This document shows positions 42,913 to 54,460 of a stretch of 64,000 nucleotides of DNA, piece after piece; position 1 is the stretch's first letter; each line of letters starts with the position of its first letter. This DNA comes from Cristatella mucedo. Lineage: Eukaryota > Bryozoa > Phylactolaemata > Cristatellidae. The position numbers and the translations under genes are program-made. The stretch lies in assembly GCA_009760855.2 (NCBI GenBank), contig WPIO01000011.1, positions 3,070,001-3,134,000 of the forward strand, read 5' to 3'. The notes beneath the pieces are model-generated. The model was not told where the DNA came from and searched no databases. It saw only the letters and a program-made list of their open reading frames with translations.

Positions 42913-43240
42913 TAATGTTATTACATTTGTATAGCGCCTTTAAATAACTGGATCTTTTCTAGGCGATTTGTAATGTAATGTAATGTATATCCGTCTGTAA
43001 CTCCAAAGTTCCACGATACACTTTACAAATATCACTTTACAGATGCTACAAAGAAAGCATGACCAACTGATTAGTGGCAAAATGCGCGATTTCATCGAGC
43101 ATAACATTGTTAGATGTGACACGCACAGGGTCAACATGTAGATATGGTTAGTAGCAGCAGGCAGTGTCAGCACGCTTACCCATACAGTAGATGAATTGCA
43201 AGGACCCACTAAATTCTGTAATTAACAAGTGTGTTTGGCG
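42913..43240 (-). mobile_element. Family A LINE 3' end, split by a family B fragment
   Basis: The tail (TTGTATAGCGCCTTTAAATA, TTTTCTAGGCGATTTG) is interrupted at about 42970 by a family B 3' end and resumes at about 43019 with TTACAGATGCTACAAAGAAA and the 3' UTR. GAAAACTGAAT-subfamily features (GATGCT instead of TTTGCT) are visible. Confidence 0.8.
42970..43018 (-). mobile_element. Family B 3' end, about 50 bp, inserted in family A
   Basis: TAATGTAATGTAATGTATAT, CCGTCTGTAACTCCAAAGTT and CCACGATA are the reverse complement of the family B 3' terminus. This is an extremely 5'-truncated insertion. Confidence 0.8.
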
Positions 43241-43317
43241 AATTTTTGGTGAATGTGCCTGAATGGTGTTCCTGTACCGCGTAGCCAGTTACCAATGGAG
43301 AGAGGATTATGCTCGAA

Positions 43318-43412
43318 TAATAGTGATAATAATAATCATGCGTTCGTATAGCGTTCTCTGAGAATCTCTTTTTAGACACTTTACATGTTCTGCTAAGAAA
43401 GCACTTCACGCA
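43318..43412 (-). mobile_element. Family A 3' tail fragment
   Basis: AATAATAATCATGCGTTCGT, ATAGCGTTCTCTGAGAATCT and ACTTTACATGTTCTGCTAAG: a diverged tail. Confidence 0.7.
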
Positions 43413-43600
43413 TGTGTACGCAAGGACTAGCAACCATTGCACGTTGCATTGAGTTTATCCGGCAAGGATATTAATTCAGATGTATGTATATATGCATCTC
43501 CGTCTGTAACTACGTAAAGCCATGAAGACTATGTGAATGTTATGCAGGAGAGTTTTGTATAGCGAACTCACAGCCTTAGCGGCTTTCGATACGCAATCGG

Positions 43601-43899
43601 TAGCCATTTAAAAGGAACCTAAAAACACATATTTAGGACAGCATTTAGTGGGTCCCTGTGATTCGTCCTTGATGTGCTTATGCGTGCTGACACAGCATGC
43701 TGCCACTAACCACATTTGCATGCTGACCCTGTGCATGTCACCCCTAACCATATTATTCATTTCATTTGTTTTTCAAGCATGATTTTACTTACCATTCAAT
43801 TGCATTTCACTTTACAGCAAATGTAAAGCGCCTAGAGAGAGATTAAATTCTCTGAGGGCGCTTTATCAAGTGAATTATTATTATTATTATTATTAGCCA
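43601..43899 (+). mobile_element. Family A insertion in family B, TAGCCA target-site duplication
   Basis: TAGCCA at 43601-43606 and 43894-43899 flanks a plus-strand, 5'-truncated family A 3' end (43607-43893: TTTAAAAGGAACCTAAAAAC, 3' UTR, tail and (ATT)n). Removing the insert and one TAGCCA rejoins the family B sequence exactly (CGGTAGCCAACAGTC, compare the complement at 25854-25868). Confidence 0.95.
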
Positions 43900-45878
43900 A
43901 CAGTCTTCGTCTCACGCAACAAAGAGAAAGTGGGAAGCATAGCCGAGTCAGGAGACCAGTTGAGGTAGTGACTAGTATGGAAGTAGCAGCTCAGGACCCC
44001 TGAAAAGGATGAGCCATAGTCGGCAGCAGGAGAGCAGTTGTCGTTGCGTAAGAATTGTGGAAGCGAGTTCCACAGTCTAGGACCTGCAGAGCTAAAGCTT
44101 CTCTCGCCAACGGTCATAAGCAGAGGAATGGAACAGCTAATGTATAGTCCACACAGGACCTGAGGGCGCGAACAGGCTGAAACTGGTGCAGCAGTTCAGC
44201 TAGGTACGAAGGAGCCAAGCCGTGGCGGGCCTTGTGGGTCAGCGTAAGAACTTTGCTCTGTATCCGTTGATCAACCGGCATCCATCCTAGCTCTTTTAGA
44301 TAAGCAGACACATGCTCAAACCTTTGGGACTTGAAGACTAGTCCTGCAGCCATATTCATAGTCAGCTGCAGTGGCCTAGTTGCTTTCTTTGTTAGCCCAG
44401 GCAAAAGGGAATTACAATAATCAAGCCGAGACAGAACTAAGGAGCTAGTTAAATTGTTTGGAAGCCACTGTGGAAAAAAACTCCTAATCTTTGATCGGGA
44501 TCGGACGTGATGGCTAGCTGTAGAAGCAATCTTCTGAATGAAGCTTTTAAAATTGAGGCAGCTGTCGAAAACGACACCTACATTTCGAGCACGTGGTGAT
44601 TGTCGCACAACAACATCACCTATTAGAAGAGCAAAGTCTTTTAATCAATCCACACGCTTAGGGTGTCCTATGAGCAGCAGTTTGGTTTTATCATCGTTTA
44701 GTTTCAAAAAGTTTCCCGACATCCAGAATCGAATGTCGGCAAGACAGACATTCAGTTCATCAGTTGCTGCAGCAGATTGGCGACGGCATGAATGATAAAC
44801 ACAGCTGAGTATCGTCAGCATAATAATAATATCCTATTCCACGGGCCTTAATCACAGTTCCCAGAGGTTGAGTAAAGATGGAGAACAGGAAGGGACCGAG
44901 TACAGATCCTTGAGGGACTCCACAGGTGACCCGTCTCGTGTGTGAGACCAGACCCCCACAAGACACGGATTGAACACGATCTGATAAGTACGATTTAAAC
45001 CACGCCAGTGCTTCGTCTGCCAGACCGATTGTTGTTCTCAATCGTTCAAGTAGAACAACGTGATCGATAGTGTCGAAGGCAGCAGACAGATCTAGCAGAG
45101 CTAGGGCAGTGACTTTCCCATCATCGTTGCCACGTAGAAGGTCATTGTTAACACGGAGGAGAGCAGTTTCAGTGGACTTCTGCCTCTTGATCCCCGATTA
45201 AACTTTTTGACATTTCATTCTTTTCAATATGTTCAACCAGCTGCTTAGCTATAATTTTTTCAAGAATCTTTGACAAGAAAGGAAGAAAGGAGACTGGGCG
45301 ATGGCTTGCAAGGATCTCTGTATCTAATCCTGGCTTTTAAGTGTGGGTCTGACGATTGCCTATTTGAAGAACTTGGGGACGATCCCCTTTCCCAAAGAAG
45401 CATTAACAATAATCTCGGTTATAGCAGGGCTAAGTTGGTCTGCCAGTGAAGACCATAGAGATGATGGTGTAGGGTCTTCAAGAGACGAGCTCTGTTTGCT
45501 AGACCTTATTAAGGTAGCCACATCGCATGCAGAAACCTCTGACAACCTTTTAAGGAAGGTCACGGGTTGCGATTCCGAAATTGCTTTAGTCGGAGGAGGT
45601 TTTATGGAGGAACGAATGTGCACAATTTTTTTAGTAAAGAAGGCTGACAACGTTTTAGCTGAGCCGTAAATATCTGGGGAGTCAGACCTCACAGCGTGGG
45701 CCAGTAAATGGTTTACCGTCTTATAAATCTCTTTAGGGTCCGACTGGCAGGAGTTCAGCTTTCTAGTGAAGAAAGAAGCCCTGGCTTTTATAAGATTCCT
45801 GGTGTAAACTCGAAGGAAGTCTTTGAAATTGATTAGATCTGCATCAGACCCCGATTTCTTGAAACGACGTTCAAGCAA
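43893..45878 (-). pseudogene. Family B RT remains, minus strand
   Basis: Minus frames give the domain order of family B: KDFLRVYTRNLIKARASFF, SAKTLSAFFTKKIVHIRSSI, VAKQLVEHIEKNEMS-like, [40 protein letters not shown] and the RT active site in YYYYADDTQLCLSFM (YADD intact), followed by the C-terminal CTL-like region KELGWMPVDQRIQSKVLTLT. At least three frame changes disable it. It resembles the copy at 48069-49470 most closely (KELGWMPVDQR in both). Confidence 0.85.
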
Positions 45879-45909
45879 GCCTGCGCTTAACCCGGCGCAT
45901 CTTTAGGAG

Positions 45910-47870
45910 TTGCCATTACAGTGAGTCCCTAAGAAATCTGATCTAGCTAACTGACAACTAAGCTTGAAAATAGACATAAGCAAAGATCGCTAGGTACGCT
46001 ACCGACCTTGGCGTGGTTAAGGAGACGATTGATTGTCGGCTTAAGTGTTTTTGGATTTTACACCATTGATTCAAATATATTTTTGAAGAAACCTGACTTG
46101 ACCTCAGACATGATGGGTTGGTAGACCAGCAATAATTAGTCCTCGTGGGCTCGTGTCGATGAACAGTCAGTCCACAGAATTTTTATGTTTTTTTTTCAAG
46201 CTTACGCTTAGTGAGTCCCTTGAAGAACTCTTATTTAGTGCATGTGCGGTGACAAAGCCAATCGTCTAATTGTAACCCCATAGAAAAAATTTTGAGTTAT
46301 ATCGACAGGCGGCTGAGGCGTAGCGTTTGGCCTACACCAATAGCCAACCTTTTCAGAAAGACTCTGGTTCAGTGGAATGCGCTTCGGAAAAAGAGTCAAT
46401 GCAGATACTGGTGACCACTAGGTCTGGCCTGACAAGGGAGGTTATTAAGAATCGTGGTGGTGCGACGTCACACCAAACGCATATATACCAGCAGCATATG
46501 TGATTGTTTTTGGGCTGTCAATAAATAGTTTCGCATGCTGTGCATACCCTTTTAGTATGCATGGCATCTTTAAAACACCTCTCATAATCCAAACTAATTT
46601 ACAGCAGAACTGAGGCCGCCTTACTGCGAGGAATGCTTTGCAGTTGAGTTTGAATATCGAAAGAGAAAACTTTAGCCAGAAAATTAGCCAGAGTCGCGTT
46701 GCAGTATTCCAAGCTGAGTGCAGGTTGAATGGAGAATGATTGGAAGGGCCAACAAAGATTATTTGAGGGCAATATCAAAGTAAAGAGTTTTAGGTTTTGT
46801 GATTTCCGGATGGTTTTTGGTTTTGACGGGAAAAAATACTGCATAGAGAATGAGACCCTCATGTTGTCAGATGCATGTGATTTGACCTGACAGCATCAAC
46901 ATTGTTATATAAACTTGATCGATAGCATGATCTTTGTTTTGACTTAAGTCGTGCAAACGAGGCAAATGAGAAAATGTACCCGTCACTTTACACAATTTGG
47001 TAGAGGGGTCACTTGGGTTATCGAAAGAAAATATATAAATTACCTAGAATGAGAAAGCGACAATTTATGGAAGGTAAATTTGAAATTAAATATAAAAAAT
47101 CTCGAGTAAACGAAGTATTTGTAGCTAAGGGTTTGCTATATTTCTAGCGCCATTGGTAGCTTGCTGTTGGAGAGATCAAGTGCCAGACATACGAAGAAAT
47201 ACCTTGAGAGGACTGCCAAAGGGTTGAATTTGAGTGACTAGCGAGTGACAATGGCTGCTTCAGTATCGGTTTTCATTGATACTTGACTACAGAAGAAAAA
47301 GAACCATTTTCGGGTGGAGTCAATAACGCCATGTAACAAACTTTTAATTTATATTTTTTCCAGTGTAGCAAGTGCTATTTTGCAAATAATTGTGCCGCAA
47401 AACATAGAAAATAGCCATTACTCATTATAAACCTTGTTTTCGTAAGCAGGACGGTGATAAATCTGAAATTTACTTATTTTTTTAAATATTGCAGATATAT
47501 TTATTGCCAAGAATTTTTGGGTTTTGATAATATGAATGAAATGATGAAATGAAAATATGCATGTGTAAAATGTATCTGTGTACGTAATAGCACAAATAAA
47601 CCGTTGTCTTTTTTAAATTGAATTGTCGTAAAACATCAAATGGATCAGTACGTGGTGTGTCTACCTTTTTTTGGGCATCACAAGGCAAAGGCCCTGTATG
47701 GATTGATATCGAACGTGTGACTGGTGTGTGAATAGGAGATGCGGCAAAATTGTCTCCCTCTCTTGCTACATGCACGAGGCACGTTCATTTTATTGAAAGA
47801 GCTGCTGTAAACGTCGCTATTTGTTTGCGAGCTAAATTGTTAGCAGCTTTGTAGTTTCATATATAATTAA
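45910..47870. other. No gene recognised
   Basis: About 2 kb of unassigned AT-rich DNA. GTGAGTCCCT occurs at about 45920 and 46213. The minus frame 46599-46862 (87 residues, hydrophobic) and the frame 47482-47775 are unrecognised. Confidence 0.4.
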
Positions 47871-47875
47871 TTTCC

Positions 47876-47972
47876 TCAATTTGCATAACGCCCCAAGGGA
47901 ACTTAATCTCTATCCAGGCGCTATATGAGTGTTACGCGGGAGAGTTTTGTATAGCGAACTCACAGCCTAAGC
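47876..47972 (-). mobile_element. SINE/A tail fragment joined to a family B 3' fragment
   Basis: TTTGCATAACGCCCCAAGGG, AACTTAATCTCTATCCAGGC (SINE-1/A tail) is followed at about 47929 by GTGTTACGCGGGAGAGTTTT, GTATAGCGAACTCACAGCCT (family B 3' coding end, minus). Two short fragments lie back to back. Confidence 0.75.
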
Positions 47973-47977
47973 CTAAG

Positions 47978-47979
47978 CC

Positions 47980-48068
<89 letters not shown>

Positions 48069-48069
48069 T
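47978..48069. repeat. (TA)n microsatellite
   Basis: About 90 bp of TA repeats with single-base phase breaks (ATTATA) near 48004 and 48042. It separates an inverted family B fragment on the left from a plus-strand family B copy on the right. Confidence 0.97.
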
Positions 48070-49470
48070 ATCCCTTGTGTCGTGTTTACAATGACATTCT
48101 ACGTGGCAACGACGACGGGAATGTCACTGCCCTTGCTCTTCTAGATCTGTCTGCTGCCTTCTACACCATTGATCACGATGTTCTGCTTGAACTATTGAGA
48201 ACAACGATCGGTCTGGCAGACGAAGCACTAGCGTGGTTTAAATCGTACTTGTCTGTTCAAGCTCAATCAATGTCGTGTGGGGGTCAGGTCTCACCCACGA
48301 GACCAGTCACCAGTGGAGTCCCTCAAGAGTCTGTACTCGGTCCCTTGCTGTTCTCCATTTATACTCAACAGCTGAGAAAAGTGACCATGGAATAGGATAT
48401 CACTTCTATGCTGAAAATACTCAGCTGTATTTGTCATTCAAACCGTCGGAATCTGCTGCAGCAACCGAGAAACTGAATGCTTGCCTTGCCGACATTCGAT
48501 CCTGGATGTCAGAAATTTTCTTGAAATTAAATGACGACAAAACCGAACTGCTGCTCATAGGACACCCAAAGCGTATGTCTGGATTAAAAGGCTTTGCTGT
48601 TCTAATAGGTGATGCTATTGTGCGACCATCACCACGCGCTCGAAATGTAGGTGTCGTTTTCGACAGCTGCCTCAATTTCGAAAGCTTCATTCAGAAGACT
48701 GCTTCTACAGCTAGCCATCACGTCCGTTCCGTATAAAAGATTAGGAGCTGTTTTACACGGTCGCTTGTAAAAGATTTACCTAGCTCCTTAGTTCTGTCTC
48801 GGCTTGATTATTGTAATTTCCTTTGGGCTGGGCCACCAAAGAAAGCAACTAGGCCGCTGCAGCTGAGTACGAATATGGCTGCAAGGCTAGTTTCAAAGTC
48901 CCAAAGGTTTGAGCATGTGTCTGCTTATCTAAAAGAGCTAGGATGGATGCCGGTTGATCAACGGATACAGAGCAAAGTTCTTACGCTGACCCACAAGGCC
49001 CGCCACGGCTTGGCTCCTTCGTACCTAGCTGAACTGCTGCACCAGTTTCAGCCGGTTCGCGCCCTCAGGTCCTGTGTGGAAAATAAATTAGCTGTTCCAT
49101 TCCTCCTCTTAAAGACCGTTGGCGACAGTAGCTTTAGCTCTGCAGGTCCTAGACTGTGGAACTCTCGTCCACACTCGTTACGCAACGACAACTACTCTCC
49201 AACTGCCAACTATGGCACATCATTTTCTGCGGTCCTGAGCTGCTACTTCTATGCTACTCACTACCTCAACTGCTCTCCTTACTCGGCTATACTTCCTACT
49301 TTCTCTTTGTTGCTTGAGACGAAGACTGTTGGCTACCGAATGCGTACCGAAAGCCGCTTAGGCTGTGAGTGCGCTATACAAAACTCTCCGGCTTAACATC
49401 CACATGGTCTTAATGACTTTGTGGAGTTATAGACGGACATACATTACAGTACAATACATTAAATCAAGCC
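48069..49470 (+). mobile_element. Family B LINE, 5'-truncated
   Basis: Starts at the NNDILRGNDDGNVTALALLD-equivalent of the RT (GTGTTTACAATGACATTCTA) and runs to a degenerate ACATT tail (ACATTACAGTACAATACATT). Matches 57290-58672 of the long copy. Codon-level identity to the minus-strand copy at 43480-45907 is visible in the C-terminal region. Confidence 0.92.
48075..49396 (+). pseudogene. Family B RT and C-terminal region, broken
   Basis: Frames 48075-48395, 48275-48736 and 48875-49396 are pieces of one RT. The first has [20 protein letters not shown] (the catalytic aspartate of AFDTIDH is tyrosine) and GVPQESVLGPLLFSIYTQ (G to E in PQGS). The second has FYAENTQLYLSFKPS (YADD changed to YAEN). 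The third is the intact C-terminal part ending TESRLGCECAIQNSPA then stop, which shows the natural end of the family B protein. Three catalytic or core positions are changed in addition to frameshifts. Confidence 0.88.
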
Positions 49471-49474
49471 CTGC

Positions 49475-49980
49475 AGCAAATTTAGCACGCCTAGATAACA
49501 TTAAGATCTCTTTATGTGCTGCTAAACTAAGTATTGTTTATCAATCAGCACACGTGCCCCCCTTGGCCACGTGCAATACTCACGAGGCACACGATGCCCT
49601 TGATTATGCTGCTCCATCTTGAAAGGCAAACTTTAGAACTGCGCCTGCGCAACACGCCGAACAACCTGCTGCTAACACTGGGGCATGCTGTGTAACCTAA
49701 TGAGCTAACAGCTCTTCTAACTGCGTAAGAGCGCTCGCCTTTCTGAATGCTTCTCTTTTAGACTTTCCTCCAAATCCGCCACGCGTTCTTATGCAGCTCA
49801 TTCAACCTCACCTGTTGAAATTAAGTTACAGATTTGGGAGGCTGGGTGCTTTGTGGTTACGTTGTTGGTACCAGCTAGGAATTCATGCCGGTTGATAAGA
49901 AGATCTGGGTCTCCAGTGCTGGATCTTCCGGTACAGCCATGCAGCTTTCTTGCTCTTCTTTAGGCGAAGGTTGGTCAGCC
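49475..49980. other. No gene recognised
   Basis: Unassigned, possibly containing very old LINE sequence (GCCCTGCAGCAAATTTAGCA, CACGCCTAGATAACATTAAG near 49470-49505 resembles a family A tail start). Confidence 0.35.
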
Positions 49981-49984
49981 ACCT

Positions 49985-50300
49985 TTCAAAGTGCCACGAT
50001 CAACAGCTAGTTGTGCTGCTTCCCTTTGGCCCTGATCACTACCACGTCCTGCTGCCAACTTCGGCGCGTCCTCTCAGCCATCCTGACCTGGTACTTCCCT
50101 GCTACTCTCTACCTGAGCTGCCCTCCTGGCTCAGCTACGCTTCTAACTTTCTCTTTGCTGCGTGAGATGAAGTCCGTTACTGACTGAAAGCCGCTTAAGC
50201 TTTGAGTGCGTGACAGAAAACTCTCCCGCGAAGCACCCACTTAGAATTTGTGACTTTTTGGAATCACTGACGATGATACGTGACAGTACAAGTTGTCTTT
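49985..50300 (+). mobile_element. Family B 3' end, decayed
   Basis: TCTTTGCTGCGTGAGATGAA, AGTCCGTTACTGACTGAAAG, CCGCTTAAGCTTTGAGTGCG, AAAACTCTCCCGCGAAGCAC and ACTGACGATGATACGTGACA follow the family B 3' coding end and tail order with substitutions. Confidence 0.75.
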
Positions 50301-50304
50301 GTGT

Positions 50305-52575
50305 GGTTTTGAACTCCATCGATGACGGCCAATGGGGTATCCGTAAATCGCTGTAAAATGGTAGATTCCACATCAACAATGAACTGCGACCGTCGTAGTC
50401 TCCACTAGCCCCGTGTCTGTGTTGATTGGTTGCATTTTGGCAGACTCACCCTACCCCTTCAGCTCTTGGTACGCCCGCGCCGTGTCACGGTCAATCTGAC
50501 TACTGTGTCGTAACTTAGCTAGTCTGGCACCTCCTGTTTATTCGGCAGCGGGCATGCGTTGCTTCATCGTGTAGCTTCGACATTGCACTCGCAGTCTTCG
50601 AGGTCGAGAGCCTTATTGTTCGGCTCTGCTTGCAGTACGTCACAGTTACAGCGGCCCATTTCGAGTGCACACCATTGGCTCAAGCTCCCAAGCTGCGAAA
50701 CTAGATTATCGATCGGCGCCGCATCGGTCCTCAAGCAGAGCATAAAGCGTCGACCACGTCTCAGAGCACCGAGCTCAGCTTGCCCGCACTAGCTCAATGG
50801 GCAGCGAGAGCAGGTCATAAAGCACCAGCAAATTATTGCAGCAGAATAGGAGCCCATTCACGTACGAGCTACGGTTATCCCAGACACAGCCGGTACGCTG
50901 TATGCATCAATCCACTCACGCCGAAGAACTTGCGCCGGTGCCCACGCTAACAAGAACATGAAAGCTCTCTCTTGCTTACCCGAGCACTTTCGGGTCCGCG
51001 TGACTTCGTTCGCAAAAGTCGCGTTCTTGGCATGCAAGGCTGGAGCTTCCTTCCAAAGATATCGTCAAACCTATGGCTATTGGCAATGGAGATGGCCAAG
51101 CCAGATTTTGGGATGGTGTAGGCGATATTTCTTAAGCTTCATTTTAGGTCAGCAATTTACTGAAAGCCCAATCTCAGACACGGGTGGTGTAGGGCATTGC
51201 TCGTGGGTACAGTCTACTAAACAGTTTATTCTACAAGTTACGGCTGAGTTGGGGGATTGGGCCGAATGACGAATGACATGCCTGTGGCCCAGTATCAACA
51301 AACCATGTTTTCAGGAGCTACACGCTCGGCTAGGCTCAGCGAGCGTGCCTATATTATTGAAACAGCAGGCCGGACGCTGCTTTGCGGATCTGCAGGCGTT
51401 GTCAGAGGTTGCCTTACCGTCCAGGGCAACGTCTGGTGAAACGAGGAATGGATTAAGGTCATGCTTTGGGATAAGGAACCCACGCCGAAGAGCGGCTGGT
51501 CGCGGTGCGTGTTTACCTAAGTAAGCCCTCTCGCTTTCGGTGCAGTATAAGCTGATGGTGGCCGAACGGGTATGTTAAGGAGGATACCAGGCTTTGATCA
51601 CTCTCCTTGCTATGTCCAGTAGACTTTGTACAGATGCCAGCTTGGCTAAGAATTAGTACGTCAATCTTCGGAAAGAATTCGAGCTGCCCTGCTGAGTTGC
51701 TGCAACACGACGGATAATATGTCTGTATAATAATATCTCAGTGCTGGTGCAACCGTTGTCATCGGATGAGTTGCAGGAATCGATCCGTTAGGAAGCACTT
51801 AGCCGCTAACCTTTTGAGCGTCGTGCTGAAACAGTAATGCAAAAATGCATGCATTGTGTAGATATGATCAAATACAGTGTCGTTTCCGACGAGGTGCTCC
51901 TCTGTCTGAATGCCAATCAGCTCATGACCTGTTTCGCACTCGTTGATGTATGAAAAAGATCTGGATATAGCTTTGCCTCTTCAGATCGGCCACAGCTGCT
52001 GGCCGTAACAGTAATACTAAAATTGAGTTACATTACTTTTCCTTAGCATGGCCGTAGGCGAAATGAAAATGTGCCATCACGAACTGACTGCTCGTAGCTT
52101 GTGCTCGCACGTTTTTCGCTTGCGTGCACAGTAAAACGTGCGACCTGGAATATACTGCTTGGTCAGGAGATGCGTTGCCCCTGGCTGCACGGACAGTAAG
52201 GTTCGAACAGCACAGGCAATAGCTTGCCACAACACGAACGATTACCAAGTCCATGTTTTCTACGTTAACATCTTTGCCAAGAACGCCCATAATTAAAGGC
52301 ATGCGGCAGATATCATAGGTTCGCTGACGATGAAGGAAACGCCGTGGTTGGCATGTTTGCTTTGGTTTTCCTTTTCCTGAGATAAACATCGGTAGGCGGT
52401 TGTACCTCTAGATCGTGGGTACTTTTAGCAAAGCACGGTCAATATTGGACCAGGCTCTTTGTAGCCTTCTTTCGATATCGACGCCATGCTTGCATTTGAA
52501 ATTCCCATACTACCTGCTGCTGCGGCGAAGTCTTCATGCTCATATGGGTAACATTTTAGCAGCCCTTTCAGCTAA
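50305..52575. other. No gene recognised
   Basis: About 2.3 kb unassigned. The longest plausible frame is on minus, 52033-52389 (118 residues: GKPKQTCQPRRFLHRQRTYD, PLIMGVLGKDVNVENMDLVI, FVMAHFHFAYGHAKEK then stop). It has mixed composition and could be an exon or old transposon coding sequence, but it matches no family I know. No CpG island here. Confidence 0.35.
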
Positions 52576-52577
52576 CG

Positions 52578-52670
52578 GCTTAATAATAATAATAACAGCA
52601 CACTTGATAAAGCACCGTTCGATAACTCAAGCTCTTTCTAGGCGCTTTACATTTGCTGCAAAAGCTTAGG
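52578..52670 (-). mobile_element. Family A 3' tail
   Basis: AATAATAATAATAACAGCAC, GATAAAGCACCGTTCGATAA and GGCGCTTTACATTTGCTGCA; truncated after about 90 bp. Confidence 0.85.
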
Positions 52671-53046
52671 CAGACAAGTACCGGGGGCGGTCCTGTTGCA
52701 TTCACAGCAACAGACTTGCCTGCAGGACGGAACGCCCTTGCCAACTTACGACCACAAACTGAGAGGCTACTACGTATCACCTAGGGTCTTCAAGAAATAT
52801 GGCATTGGTCAATGTCCAGTCAAAGCAGAGCTACTGCTGGCGACAAAGCACGTCATCCAAAATTAATAAAAGGCTTCACAGCTCTAAGGATGCAAACCTT
52901 TGCAGTGCGAAATGGGTGTAGACAGCATACACTTTGTCAAAGTACTACAGACGCCTGATGTGCAGGGATAGCGAGGGCGATCACTAAGTATAATATATAC
53001 TTCATTATGTAAATATATATCGCTAAGTTTTACAAATTTTTACTCT

Positions 53047-53366
53047 TGATTTGGAGCAAATCACTCCACAGAATAAGCATTGCTTAATGTGTACAACAAC
53101 CTACTTAGGAATGCAGACATGGGTAGAGAATCTCTGATTGTTTAAGCCTGATCTTTCAGCAGCTTTTGGTACTATCGATCACTAAGTTCTTCTTGAGCGC
53201 CTCTCATCTCGCCCGGGCATCACTGATTCTGCTCTGCAATAGTGCAGGTCCAATGTCAGTAAGAGACTCCAGAGTATTGACCCGAATGGACAGAGATTAT
53301 CCGAGGCACCTCTGAAATATGGGGTACGTCAGGGTTCCGTGGTAGGACCGGTTCTTTTCACGGTTT

Positions 53367-53437
<71 letters not shown>

Positions 53438-53504
53438 GTCTCTGTCTCTGTCTCTGTCTCTGTCTCTGTCTCTGTCTCTCTGTCTCTCTCTGTCTCTCTC
53501 TGTC

Positions 53505-53599
<95 letters not shown>

Positions 53600-53626
53600 G
53601 TCTCTGTCTCTCTCTCTCTCTGTCTC

Positions 53627-53709
<83 letters not shown>

Positions 53710-53830
53710 CTGATGCGATTACTAATCACAATCTAGGCTTTCACTTCTATGCGGATGATACTCAGTTGAACCTTCGCTTTGATCCTTCAGTTGAACCTTC
53801 GCTTTGATCCTTTGAACATATACTTATAAA
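53047..53830 (+). mobile_element. Family A LINE with CT-repeat expansion inside RT
   Basis: [10 protein letters not shown]-equivalent (GCAAATCACTCCACAGAATA) through [10 protein letters not shown] and GVPQGSV equivalents up to CGGTTTATACTCTC at about 53358-53371, then about 335 bp of CT repeat, then TCTTGCTGATGCGATTACTA, TTCACTTCTATGCGGATGAT, ACTCAGTTGAACCTTCGCTT. The intact copy at 15030-15050 reads TTTATACTCTCCCTCTCGCTGATG here, so the repeat grew within that short run. The YADD codons survive on the far side. A small duplication, CAGTTGAACCTTCGCTTTGA, occurs at about 53763-53807. Confidence 0.92.
53370..53706. repeat. (CT)n microsatellite with CTGT interruptions
   Basis: About 335 bp of CT repeat. 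A block with CTGTCT units at about 53431-53478 and several single CTG variants lie in the centre; nearly pure runs flank it. Confidence 0.98.
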
Positions 53831-53834
53831 ATGA

Positions 53835-54460
53835 AACATATTCCATGAGCATAAAGAAAAACCAATCTTTAAAATATGCTTTATTTAATATGTTAAAAAG
53901 TAAAAATGTATCAACAATAGTTTTATTTTGAAAAATAACAAATGAAGTCAGCCCCGACCTAAAACTCGGACGTGTGAACTCAGTCACGGTCACAGGCAAA
54001 AAACTGAAAATCAAATGTATCCAAGAAAACTTTCAAAATCCACGAGCGCTCAATAGATTCGACAACGTCACGAACAGTGGGGAAGAAAATATATCTGACA
54101 GCGTCAGAACGTATCATAGTAGAACGTATCCTAAACCATTCTCAACTTACGAAAAACTTTTTTGCGACGAGTTTACGTTCAGTTTAAATGATATCAAACT
54201 GTATAGATCTTACACTACATTTAAGTTATTCTACTCGAATATATAGCGTTTTACTCCAGAAAAAAGCTTTTTACCAATTCAATTTTAATATTTATTAGTT
54301 ATTCACTTATTACGTATCCATAGGGTACTATTTATTTTATGTATTATACGTTGTAGATAATCTGAAAGTATATACTTTATTGAGCTGTATTGAGGGGACT
54401 GCTTTGTCTTGGCTGTTTTGTATGAGGATTCTTTTGTCGGGGCTGTTTTGTCCTGGGTAG
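53835..54460. other. No gene recognised; AT-rich
   Basis: The plus frame 53974-54246 (90 residues) reads CIQENFQNPRALNRFDNVTN and is unrecognised. It may belong to the 5' part of the following Tigger fossil, but no DNA-binding domain motif is visible. Confidence 0.3.

Larger units (their letters stand above)
43480..45907 (-). mobile_element. Family B LINE, minus strand, split by a family A insertion
   Basis: The 3' end is at about 43480-43606 (GCATCTCCGTCTGTAACTAC, GAGAGTTTTGTATAGCGAAC, CGATACGCAATCGGTAGCC) and continues at 43894 with TAGCCAACAGTCTTCGTCTC, running up to about 45907. Together they cover the region after the endonuclease (KTVNHLLAHAVRSDSPDIYG), the RT and the C-terminal region. 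The 5' end stops at the RRVKRRLERRF region. The coding region is broken into frames 45878-45360, 45041-44760, 44608-44114 and 44117-43893. Confidence 0.92.

Noticed and set aside
53339-53729. Ser/Leu and Arg/Glu repeat frames
   Set aside because: Product of the CT repeat inside a family A copy.
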